Assembly: GCA_037126765.1 (NCBI GenBank)
Contig: JBBCBC010000007.1
Coordinates: 28,467,667 to 28,531,666, forward strand
From: Stenogyne calaminthoides
Taxonomy: Eukaryota; Streptophyta; Magnoliopsida; Lamiales; Lamiaceae
Direction of reading: 5' to 3'
Length of the DNA stretch: 64,000 nucleotides
Shown here: positions 20,995 to 30,582 of the stretch, piece after piece
How the letters are laid out: each line of letters opens with the position of its first letter
How positions within the stretch are numbered: the first letter of the stretch is position 1
Made by a program: the position numbers and the translations under genes
The notes under the pieces: model-generated
Databases searched by the model: none
The model's input: only the letters and a program-made list of their open reading frames with translations
What the model was told of the DNA's origin: nothing

Positions 20995-21767
20995 TGATTC
21001 AGTGATTAATTTGATAGTAGTTAAGGCGGAAAAAAATTGTGAAATATATGTTTAAGTGTAACTTTTGAATGTAATGCAATTCAATATAGTAATTAATTTA
21101 TCTATTAGCTAGTACCATTTTAAATATTCCCATGACTACTTTTATTACAGGATGTAATACCAACAAGTGTAATGATGTAGTACTGTTAATTGTAATGACA
21201 CAATATAATTTTATAAAAATTGTGATACTGCTACATTTATTTATAAAATATATTATTTTAGATGTTTCAAAAACTATTTTTTTAGCAATGTGTACTGTTT
21301 TGCAAAGCAACAAATATAAAAAAAATTGAATTATTTGAAAAAGAATAAAAATAATTCATTGTTTTGCAAAAAGTTAAAAAATAAAAAAAAAAAAGGTTAA
21401 GACAATGCTTTTTTAAAAAAATTGAATGAAAATGATGCTTAATTTTGCAAAAAAACAAAAAACAAAATAAATGATGTACCAGAAAGGATTTGAACTTCCA
21501 ACCTGCAAGGCATAAATAAGGCACGCTAAACCTAATAAATTATGACCAAGTCTCTCTCTTTAGCGTATTTAAAGGGTATATTAGACCGTCTGTTTAATAA
21601 AAAAAAACTTTTGAACACCCTTATTTTTTGGGCAGAAGCGACCGGCGCTATATCGGGTCAGAGTGACCCACGAATTTTTAGTTTATGATCTACTTGTTTA
21701 AATTTTTTCCTAAATTATCTTTTTTTCATATGTGAAAATGTTCACAGAAGACCTACTCAATAAAAAT

Positions 21768-22270
21768 TTACCTTTAGTACTTGATGTTGGAATTTTGAGT
21801 ACCAACAATGGGTTACAATATTGACAGAAATAAATAAAAATAAAAATAAAGAAAAAATTTTGAAAAATACAACTAATATTTTTTAGTTCACGAACTAATA
21901 ATTTTCTCAAAAAAAAAGAAAGAGAAGAAGTTTCCTCTCCAAGAAGCTTTCCACTTCGAGCAGGTGCGACAACAACAACTTACGAACAAATAACTAAAAT
22001 AGCACGCACGAAAGACAACAACAATTCGAGTCAAAGACAAATCCTTTTCCTGCAAAACAATTACGTCTTGTCTAGTGCTCACAGTTTGACATAATGTTCT
22101 CAAAGGTAAAACGACTTCGTCTTTATATGAGTAGCACCACAACGTATAAAGCTCCAATGAACTGAAAATGACGTGATTGGACTATACTCTATATGAATGT
22201 GCAAATGGGCATGAATAAATGCATGCACTTTAGAAAAATTTCTTATTCGTTTGTTCGATTGCAAGGTCTT
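21768..22270. other. Short stretch of unique flanking DNA
   Basis: About 500 bp between the Mutator-like element and the first copia LTR. An 89-codon minus frame at 21888-22157 has a Phe-rich end and no recognisable domain. I see nothing that supports a gene. Confidence 0.4.
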
Positions 22271-23390
22271 TGTTGGGAGATGAATTTAATAAAGAGATTT
22301 TGATTAGATCCCAAAACCCCTGAGTATGACATGTTCAGGATAATCTTGATAGTCTGAGTCAGAATTCAGTATAGAGTGTTCAGGAAGTTATCTGCACCAT
22401 GTATAGTCAGCAGATATAGATCAAGGTTAGATTCTAAAGACTCGAAAAAGTTTCAAGATTCTGAAGAGTCAGTAAGTTTCGAAGATTCCTGAAGACTAAG
22501 TAAGTTTCAAGAAACCAAGACTCGATAAGTTTTGAAGGAACCGAAGACTCAGAAGTAAATCAAGACTCAAGAAAGTTTCAAGGAATCAAGACTCAAGAAG
22601 TTTCAAGGAATCAAGACTCAAGAAGTTTTCAAGGACTCAAGACTTATCAAGGAATCAAGATTCAAGAAGTTATCAAGGAATCAAGATTCAAGAAGACATC
22701 AAGACTCAAGATGACATCAAGACTCAAAGATGACATCAAGACTCAAAGATAAATCAAGACTCAAGATGTCATCAAGACTCAAGATCAAGACATCAAGACT
22801 CAAGATGTCATCAAGACATCAAGAATCAAGACATCAAGACTCAAGAAGACTCGTAAGACATCAAGACTCAAGATATCAAGACTCGTAAGACATCAAGACT
22901 CGTAAGATTCTGAAGACACAGAAGATACTAAAGATATAGTAGTTAGTGAAGACTCAGTAAGATACTGAATACTCAGTATAACCTGAATGTTCCGAGGCAC
23001 TGAATAATATCTATCTGAAGACTACAAAACTGAGAAAAACGCGAATATTCAGAAAAATAGATATTGCCCCAGACATTCATATCTAAAGTCTAAGTGTTGT
23101 TTAATGTTATCTCACTCAGAGAGATTGACCAAAAAGAGCCGTTATGTTTGTCTACATTTACTGAAGACAAGAACCAATCAGAGGAAGACAACACTGTATT
23201 TTTTATATTAATTGAATGCGACAGACCTTTGAAGCATGTCAGTAGTACTATGTTCCAGACTGCAAAAAGTGGTGATTGGCTACATGAATGCATATTTCCT
23301 AAAACATGCAAGGGAGTATTCAAACCCTAAAAATAGTCGTTCATCAAACACCATAAGAGGAAACTCATGAAGCTATCTCCTCCAACGGAT
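22271..23390 (+). repeat. 5' LTR of copia element E1 (family D), first part
   Basis: It starts TGTTGGGAGATGAATTTAAT, the same as the LTR at 47245, and follows that copy up to CTCCAACGGAT. There it breaks into an inverted family B LTR. The end of the same LTR appears at 44000-44247, in front of the E1 primer site. About 850 bp of the LTR centre are missing, lost together with part of the inserted B LTR. The segment 22430-22960 is a minisatellite of AAGACTCAAGA/CATCAAGACTC units. Confidence 0.7.
23094..23330 (+). other. Open frame inside LTR family D, conserved in two copies
   Basis: A 78-codon frame whose C-terminal part (KHVSSTMFQTAKSGDWLHEC then PKTCKGVFKP) is nearly identical to that of the frame at 40865-41140 (minus) in another D LTR, in the same LTR orientation. 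The third D LTR (about 47870-48120) has the homologous DNA with frame breaks. No known domain. Conservation may only reflect common descent of the LTRs. Confidence 0.35.
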
Positions 23391-23951
23391 TACTTTACTT
23401 ACTGAGCCTCAGATCACTTTACTTACTGAGCCTCAGATCACTTTACTCAGGCTATCTGATTTCTTCTTTGCCTGATCTGATCAGCTCGACTGATCAGATC
23501 AACACATCTTCAGATCAACATATCAGGATAGCATCAGGTAAGTACATCAGGTTAGCATATCAGTTTATCATATCTGATCTTGATCACGTCTGATCTCGAT
23601 CAATCTCATCTGCTCCTCTTCATATCTGATCTAGATCACGTCTGATCTTGATCAGTCTCATCTGCTCCTTTTACGATCGCGCAACCTTCTCTTACGATCT
23701 TACGGTCGGTTTTTTTTACGATCGGTGGCTTAGCCTTTTCTTCTCTTACGATTTTTGCCGATTTCATCGGTTAACTCGAAACTCATCTAACTCATCGATC
23801 TCGTCGGTCTAAATCTCAGAACCTCGTTTGATCTCGATCATCTTCTTCTGATTTCGTGAGTTCCCCCTCAACTTGTTATCTGTCAATTAGCTTGAATAAC
23901 ACAAGTTGATAATGTTTTGGCATAATTCATCAAAACTAAAATATCCCAACA
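23391..23951 (-). repeat. Truncated LTR of copia family B (minus)
   Basis: It matches the family B copies at 15270-15780 and 43420-43999, including ACTTACTGAGCCTCAGATCA and the terminal ATATCCCAACA. About 1.1 kb of its other end is missing at the junction with the E1 LTR. Within 23670-23830 many CTG/CAG words are changed to ACG/CGG relative to the copy at 43680-43840. Confidence 0.75.
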
Positions 23952-24278
23952 ATTTCCCCCTTTTTGATAATGAAGCCAAAACATTAAAATATATGCATTT
24001 TTAAAGAAACGGGTTTTCTTTTAAAAAGACCAGTTCAGGTGATCACATTAAAAGTGATCTTTTGAACTCCTGCTCTGATACCAATTGTTGGTATCAGTGC
24101 AGAAATGGGTTTTAAAATAGATCAGTTCAGGTGGTCACTTTGAAATCAGTGAACCTTTTTGAACTCCCGCTCTGATACCAATTGTTTGTATCAGTGCAGA
24201 AACGGGTTTTAAAATAGATTAGTTCAGGTGGTCACTTTGAAATTAGTGAACCTTTTGAACTCCCGCTCTGATACCACT
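23952..24278 (-). mobile_element. Very short internal region with polypurine tract and triplicated primer site
   Basis: On the minus strand the segment ends in AAAAAGGGGGAAAT (polypurine tract, 23952-23965) next to the B LTR. It begins with AGTGGTATCAGAGCGGGAG (primer site) next to the D LTR at 24279. Between them lie three tandem units of about 105 bp, each with a GGTATCAGAGC-type primer word (about 24070-24085, 24166-24182, 24263-24278) and the sequence GATCAGTTCAGGTGGTCAC. No gene is present. Confidence 0.7.
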
Positions 24279-25119
24279 TGTTGGTCCCGGTGCTAACGAG
24301 TCTTACACGTGTATGGGGGGAATACACGTGTTCAGTGATTTTTAAAACTTTTCTTTCACTGAGGTCAGATGGGTTAGGTTGTCCTGATGATTTGTACGAG
24401 AAGCCTGAGATCATACTGAGTTAAAGTCTCTGAGAGATGATGATCCCGGTTCGCCGGAAGCTTTAGATTAGCCCAACTGATCCTGAGTTTTTCAGAGATC
24501 CTGAGATGCTTGGATTAGATAACTATCTTACTGAACCCTCAGTAGAGTTAGTTCAGTTTGGTAACTATCTGTTCTAGCTACTCAAGTGTGCGGAATGGTT
24601 GGCCCTAAGTTTATACTCGTTTTTAGCTTTGCTGAAAACCTTCATTTTAATGAATCAGTGATTAAGGTTGTGATCAGTTGATGCAAGTTCAGTGGATTGA
24701 TTCCAACTGAATATCAGTAAATTATGCTTTCAGTTAAAGATATGCAACAGATAATAATGCAAAGATGAGAAAGCAAAACAACACAAAGAATTATAGTGGT
24801 TCAGAGACTCAAGCTCCTACATCAACTCTCTCTGACCTTCAGAGAAATTCCTTAACCACTTCCTAAGGTTTTCTGGCTGACTCACTGCAGCTTACTCACC
24901 TTTCAACTTTGAGTTTTCTGACTACCTCACTGTAGTTTACTTACTCAAACACACACAAGCTTTCTGACTATCCAAGATAGTTTACTCACTTCTTCTCTAG
25001 AGTTTTCTGACTACCTCAATGTAGTTTACTAACTCTTTACAACTCCAACTCACCAACAAACACACTCAAACTACCTTACAAAGGGTTTGGGGTTTCTGGT
25101 AGGTTTCCAACTAGGATGA
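24279..25119 (-). repeat. LTR of copia family D (minus), left part, split by C1
   Basis: It starts TGTTGGTCCCGGTGCTAACG and runs to the C1 target copy GATGA (25115-25119). The rest of the same LTR is at 40554-41796. The joined length is about 2.08 kb, in line with the intact D LTR at 47245-49281 (2,037 bp). Confidence 0.85.
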
Positions 25120-26876
25120 TGTAGGTCCCGAACGGGTTTTGTGAGGGTAGAAGTCTAGAGGGGAGGGGTGAATAGACTTCTGAAAACTTTTCCTGCGAAT
25201 CAGGTGTGATTTGCAGATTGCCTGATCAGAGTGCTAGTGAGTTAGTTTGGACTGATGTTCAATCTTACTGAGTGCCTGAGGGCAGATCAATTTGATATAT
25301 GTCAGTTTAACTGAGAGTGCGGAAGCTTGTAAGTACCCGTGTGAAAAACCAGTTTATCAATTCAGATTCTTAAGTCAGTTTTCAACCAGCTGACTAAGGT
25401 GTCAACCTGATCAGATCAGTTGCTTGGTGCAGACTGAGCTTAACTTAGAATATGTATGCAGTTTTAAACTCAGTTGTGTGAATAGTGTAAAGCAATAAGA
25501 AAGCAAGTAAATGCACACAAGATTTTATAGTGGTTCAGACGAAACCCGTCTTACATCCACTCTTCCCTTAACACAGGGGCACCAACTTAACCAAATTAAC
25601 CAACTTAACCAACTGGACTTAGTTTTATGTGTTAGTCCAACACCCAATAGATATTTATTGAGTTCACACTCAACCGAACCAGAAATCAGAAACTAGAATC
25701 CCTAGTCTGAAATCTTGCGGTAACAAACTTAACCAACTTAGAATTTGGGTAAAGGTTTGTTGTGGTTCCAACTGGAAATCTATCCAAGTGTTTGTGTAGC
25801 CAAATGCTAGTGGATAGGATTTCTTGCTAAGAACTATGGGATGAACACTCTAAGAATAATCTTCAAATATGGTGTTCTTCGAGCGGAGATTTTGCTGTAG
25901 TTTTTGCTTCTTTTGCGGTGTCTCCTTATTTGTTCTTATTGTTCGGCTTGTTGTCCCTCTCTTCAATTTTGAAGATCGATCCCATTTTATAGACCTAGAA
26001 ATCAAAGAGCCGTAGGATATGATTAGCGCCGTTGGAGAGCAATTTGAATTTTGGGCTATATTAGGTAGGCTGTAGGATATGATTGTGACGTGCTCCGAAT
26101 ATCGGCGTGGCCGTAGGCATGATTAGCGCCGTTTATGTCCGCATCGTCGAATCCTGCATTATCAGCTCTTTTTGTGCACCTGTCGCTTTCTCCTTGGCTT
26201 CGCGAGGTGGCACTTCAGTAATTTGTCCGTTAGACGATTGATATTCCTTTTGTTGAAGATTTGTCTTGTCTGGTGTATCATTATGATTGACGCCAGGTGT
26301 GAGCTGATTTGATCAGATAACTGATCAGTCTACCTTGTTGAGTCTTCTGATGCAGATTGTCTTAGCTCAATATGCAGACTCGACTGATATAGGTGTTCAG
26401 GTCTTTTGGTAGTCTTCTGATCTTCAGGTGACTCTGAGCCTCAGTGTCTTCAGTCATACTGAGTCTTCAGGTTTGTTACTGAGTCTTCAGGTTCATCTGA
26501 GTCTTCAGGTTTATCTGAGTCTTCAGGTTTATCTGAGTCTTCAGGTTCATCTGAGTCTTCAGGTTCATCTGGTCTTCAGGTTCATCTGAGTCTTCACTAT
26601 CTTCTGTCTTCACCAGATCTTCTGACTTCTTTTCTTCTGATTTGTTCTTAGCCTTCTGATCATCTGACCTTATCTAGGTCATCTGATACTTCGACTTGAC
26701 CTATGCATATTGAGTTCTCCCTCAATATGTGACCTATCTTTTACATCAGCTATCTATACATTTCAGCTGGTCATCTTAATCTGATTCTAAGTCATCAGTC
26801 AGCTAACAGGTCTGACTGGTCCTATTACAACCTGTTTTGAAACTTCCATCAAAACTTAAATACAAATTTCCCAACA
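25120..26876 (-). repeat. 3' LTR of C1
   Basis: 1,757 bp. It contains a TATA box on the minus strand (CTATAAAATGGG, about 25983-25994) and a minisatellite of TCTGAGTCTTCAGGTT units at about 26455-26600. Compared with the 5' LTR, the stretch 26040-26800 keeps its CAG/CTG words while the partner has lost them. Confidence 0.9.
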
Positions 26877-26890
26877 ATTTCCCCCTTTTT
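26877..26890 (-). other. Polypurine tract of C1
   Basis: The minus strand reads AAAAAGGGGGAAAT just before the 3' LTR. The same word precedes the B and D LTRs at 23952 and 41797. Confidence 0.85.
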
Positions 26891-27228
26891 GATGGAACCA
26901 AAACACTTAATCAGAAAAATAGATACCACAAATAGAAATGTAGATAATGAAATGCAGTACATATTTCAGAAGATAATGAGATGTTTGTCTTAGAATCAGA
27001 GAGATGAAATATTTCATTCAGATAGTTGTGTGCGTTATAGAATACATGAAAAACGTACCTATCATCTGATTCCAAGTTGTCTTCCTCATGTGTACTTGAA
27101 CATTTGCAGCTCTTTGGGGATGCCAAAAATCTTGTACATCCTTTGCATTAGTTTGTCCAGATCTTCTCTTCTATGGATCCCTCCTTTTTCAGCAAATCCA
27201 TAGTAGGCATTCTTGAATTTTACAGCAT

Positions 27229-29225
27229 CTAGCTTTTTTTGTCTAGACGCAAAGGTGGAAGGAGTAGTTCAAAGGGTGAAGCTTCTGGTATTAGTGACAT
27301 GATTTTCCCTTCTTTCATCACTGTCTGGTAGAAGTCTGGATACATCGTTTCTAACAAGTTCCGGAATTCATCATCATTTTCAGTCTGATCTTGATGAATC
27401 GGAATCTTGTCCAGGATGTGTATGTCACATAAACATTCCCCTCTGATCTGATCCCATTCTGGAAGCAGATCTAGTCGTGCACAGAGGATGTCTTTAACAG
27501 GTGCTGGAAGGGCATTTTTCTCCCAAGCAATCTCCTCTACTGCAGCTTCGTTCTTCCTCTTCCTTCGGATGTAAGAGATGTTCAGTCCCTTAGCCTCTGC
27601 TAACTTCTGCTTTTTGATGGCGGCCTCTCTAATTCTCTGTCTTGTTTTCTCTTGAACTTGTTCAGGAGTCATCTGGCTTTTGGTAGAGAATGGTTGGCCT
27701 TGTCTCTGATCTTCCGCAGTTGCTTTCATCCGCTTGCCTTTGCCTTTCTTTCTCCTCAGAGTCTGCTCAGATTCTTCTTGTTCGTCTTCTTTAGCTAATT
27801 TCTTAGCGAGTTCAAGGCTCTTGGCCTGATCATCAATTTCCATTCTTTTCTGTACAAACGAAGAAAAGTCTTCAATCTTGTCGACTCTGGCAATAACCTC
27901 TGAAAGAGCAATTTTCTGCTCAGTGATCTCTTTGCTATGTTGCTCCACAGTTTCTTTTACTTCAGCAACGAGATCAATAGATGAAGTGGCTGGCAAGTTA
28001 GATACAGTGGTTTCTGGTAGAGATGTAATTGTTACCAACTATGTCTGTTTTTCTTTCTTCTCTTTATTCTCTTGTTCTTCCCCATTTTTGGTTTCATCAA
28101 AGAGGTTGGACATCATGCGGTTCAGAGCATTGAATTGCCGTGTGATCTCCTCTCTCAGTTCTTCGACAACAAGAGGAGTGATCTGAACGGTGGCAGAAGG
28201 TGCAGGTTTCAAGAAGCGTCTGAGAGCAACTTCGATATCCTGTCTTGCTCGTTCTGTAGAAGCTATAAATTGTTTCCAACCCATATCCATGTGGTTGTCA
28301 GTTTTCTCCAAGGATGCCCAGACATTCTCCAATAGTACCTGTGTCTGATTGAGCATATCTGTCTGAACCTTGAGTTTGTCAGACTGGAGATTTAGCTTCT
28401 TGGCAAGAGGATTAACTAGTTGCATAACTTTAGAGAGGATGGCACTGTGCTTCCCAACTGTGTGACTTCTTTCTCTGTCAACTAGTTTTGCTTTCTCTTC
28501 TTCAAATCGCTTCATCAGATCTGCTGTGAGCGCTGCAAATTTATCTTCAATAGCAGTCTTGATCCCATCCTGAATCTTCTCAGTATAAAGATCTAGGGTA
28601 TCAGAGCTCATCGTAGCAGTCTGGTCAGATGTTGAAGCCTTGCCAAGTCGGGTCTCATCTGCAGCAGCCATTCTTGGTTCATCGGCAGCTCCCTCAAGAT
28701 CTGCAGGAGGTTGAACGGTTTCCTCCCTGTTATCAGCAATTCCGAACCTTTCGTGAATCAACCATCTGATATCATCATCAGATGCCAATTCAACAACACT
28801 TTCAATCCCAACAGCGTTTAAGCATTTCATCTCTAAGTCTACAAAGAAATCTGATCCCAGAGATGTCATGAGAATCAGAAATTCTTCAATGCTTTTCAGT
28901 CTGATATCCCTCCAGAACACAATCTCTTCTATTTGTTGTTGGATGCCAGGATGTTGATCCAATTTAGGGCATAGATCCAGCAGATACTCCTTGATCTGTT
29001 GCTTCATTATCCTTATGATGGGGCTTTCTGAAACAGGTGAAGCAAGCACGGTTCTGGTATTGAAGGGATTATGAGAGATGAACACTCATTTGTCGGATCT
29101 CTCAAGTACTTGTGACTTGTTTGGAGATTGGGATATTCGTGGTTCGTTTTCAGCATTTTGAGGGTGTTCAGTGTCCTGAACAGGTTCATTGATTGGTGGT
29201 GTGGGAGACCTGGGTGATCTGATAG

Positions 29226-29264
<39 letters not shown>

Positions 29265-30582
29265 AGAAGGTTTTGTGAGGAGAGGGTGATGGTGATTTGG
29301 AAGTGGGCGTTGGCGATCTTGCTCTCTGGAAGATCGTGGTGAGAGGCAGAGAATCAGATGATGATTCTTCCTCAGATTGCTCCACTTCTGTCCTTCTGAC
29401 ATATTTCTCTCCTTCTGCTGCGGTCATCTACTCTTCCCTTACTTCTCTGGTAGTGGGCTCAGAGCGGACTGCTATCTCCTCTTCTGATTCCACTTGCATC
29501 AGATCTTTCGTTCGCTTAACTTCTTTGGGCGAGAACTTGGAAGCGATTTCGAGAGGAGAAGTCATTCTCTTCTGACGTTTCCGCTGAGCATCTGGTTTCT
29601 TGGCCAGATCCTTCCTCTTCATCCTCTTTTCTAGAATGGCCGTTCCCTGCATTTCAGAAGATGAAGTTGCCTTATCTTTTCCCTTCTTTTCTCCCTTGGG
29701 TTTGGGCACATAAGGAGTTGGATCTTCATCAGATTGTCCAGGTAGGGACTCATCCTTACCCAATATGGCCTTGTGCTTTGCTTGATATATCTTTGCTCCA
29801 TTCTCATTCCATTCATAGTTCTGTGGCAGCTTATCTGACAGAATGATAGAGATTTTGTGTACGATGGAGCACTTGGAAGATAAGCACACTACATTGCTCT
29901 GGGTCAGTTCAAACTTCCCGGAGTCTTTCCTCAGTCGTGCCTTGACCTTACCCAACCAATCTACATCTAAAGCCTTCTTTATTATTGCAGCCATGACACT
30001 GATCTTATACGAAGTGACAACATCAAGACTGTAAGTTGAGCACATGATCACCTTCTGAACGATCTCAAGGAGAAGGCGATATTTCCTCTTTAGATAGGAG
30101 GCTTTGACGTTCGTCGTGTTCTCCTTATTTGCTGGTCTCAATAACTCGGCTTCAAGAAATTCCTTTTCTCCTACATCAGTCGTGTAGGTCTCTGGATTGA
30201 TGCTTCCTCGAGTTAGGCCAAATATCCTCTGGAGATCATCATTCGACACTCGCACTTCCAGTCTGCCAACGGAAGAAATCAGGTTAGCATCAATGTCTTC
30301 ATCCCTCTGTAGATTGTATAAAAACTCCAGGGCTTCATGGGTGTGAACGATGTTCTGATTTGTAGAGCAATATCGTTCTAGTCCACACGCTCGCAAGCAC
30401 TCCAGAATTTCCAGCGATTCAGGGTCTGAGGTGATGGTGAATACTACATACTTCTCATCAATGATGTCTTTCTTCATCGATGCAAAATTGCAGAACTTTT
30501 TCCCTTGGCCTGGTCGTGGAACAAGATATGCCATTTCTGTACGATATGCAATTTGATGTTTAGTTTGAGTAAGATATTTCAA
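27229..30582 (-). pseudogene. Accessory ORF of C1 downstream of pol (positional env-like gene), three in-frame stops
   Basis: One frame of 1,118 codons is broken only by single stop codons at 29428-29430, 29086-29088 and 28039-28041; it ends at 27229. A likely start is the Met at 30534. Residues about 20-220 form a globular region with LISSVGRLEVRVSNDDLQRIFGL, which recalls the plant 'putative transposon protein' domain; this is a weak match by eye. Then come Lys-rich and acidic low-complexity stretches, a (Ser-Pro)n run from a GGGTGA microsatellite (about 29228-29270), and a long coiled coil (about 28490-28200). A seven-A run at 27234-27240 shifts into a frame that adds about 50 residues. 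Sireviruses often carry an envelope-like gene here, but I see no signal peptide or membrane segment, so the env label rests on position only. Function unknown. Confidence 0.6.

Larger units (their letters stand above)
9962..21758. mobile_element. Mutator-like element (non-autonomous, gene-carrying), split by a gypsy insertion
   Basis: The left end GACAAAGTCTTGTATAAAAT and the reverse complement of the right end, GAGTAGGTCTTCTGTGAACA, belong to the same terminal repeat as the 245-bp MITE at 6096-6340. The flanks are ATTAAAAAT (9953-9961) and AATAAAAAT (21759-21767): nine bases with one mismatch. Without the gypsy element (11930-20854) and one target copy, the element is about 2.9 kb. It holds a CT-rich leader, a small exon at 10570 and a second exon-like piece at 20910, but no visible transposase. 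That fits a Pack-MULE carrying gene fragments or a deletion derivative. The remainder is AT-rich filler. Confidence 0.6.

Noticed and set aside
21480..21540. tRNA- or SINE-like box (GGATTTGAACTTCCAACCT)
   Set aside because: It resembles the complement of a tRNA B box, but no cloverleaf or A box at the right distance could be drawn.
29225..29272. GGGTGA repeat as an interstitial telomere
   Set aside because: The plant telomere unit is TTTAGGG; this run is GGGTGA in coding phase and gives Ser-Pro repeats.
29297..29575. Plus-strand frames across 27878-30034
   Set aside because: They lie opposite the accessory gene of C1 and have no motif; the minus-strand frame is far longer.
27229..30582. True envelope glycoprotein
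   Set aside because: No signal peptide, no membrane anchor, no cysteine-rich ectodomain seen. I keep only a positional 'env-like' label.
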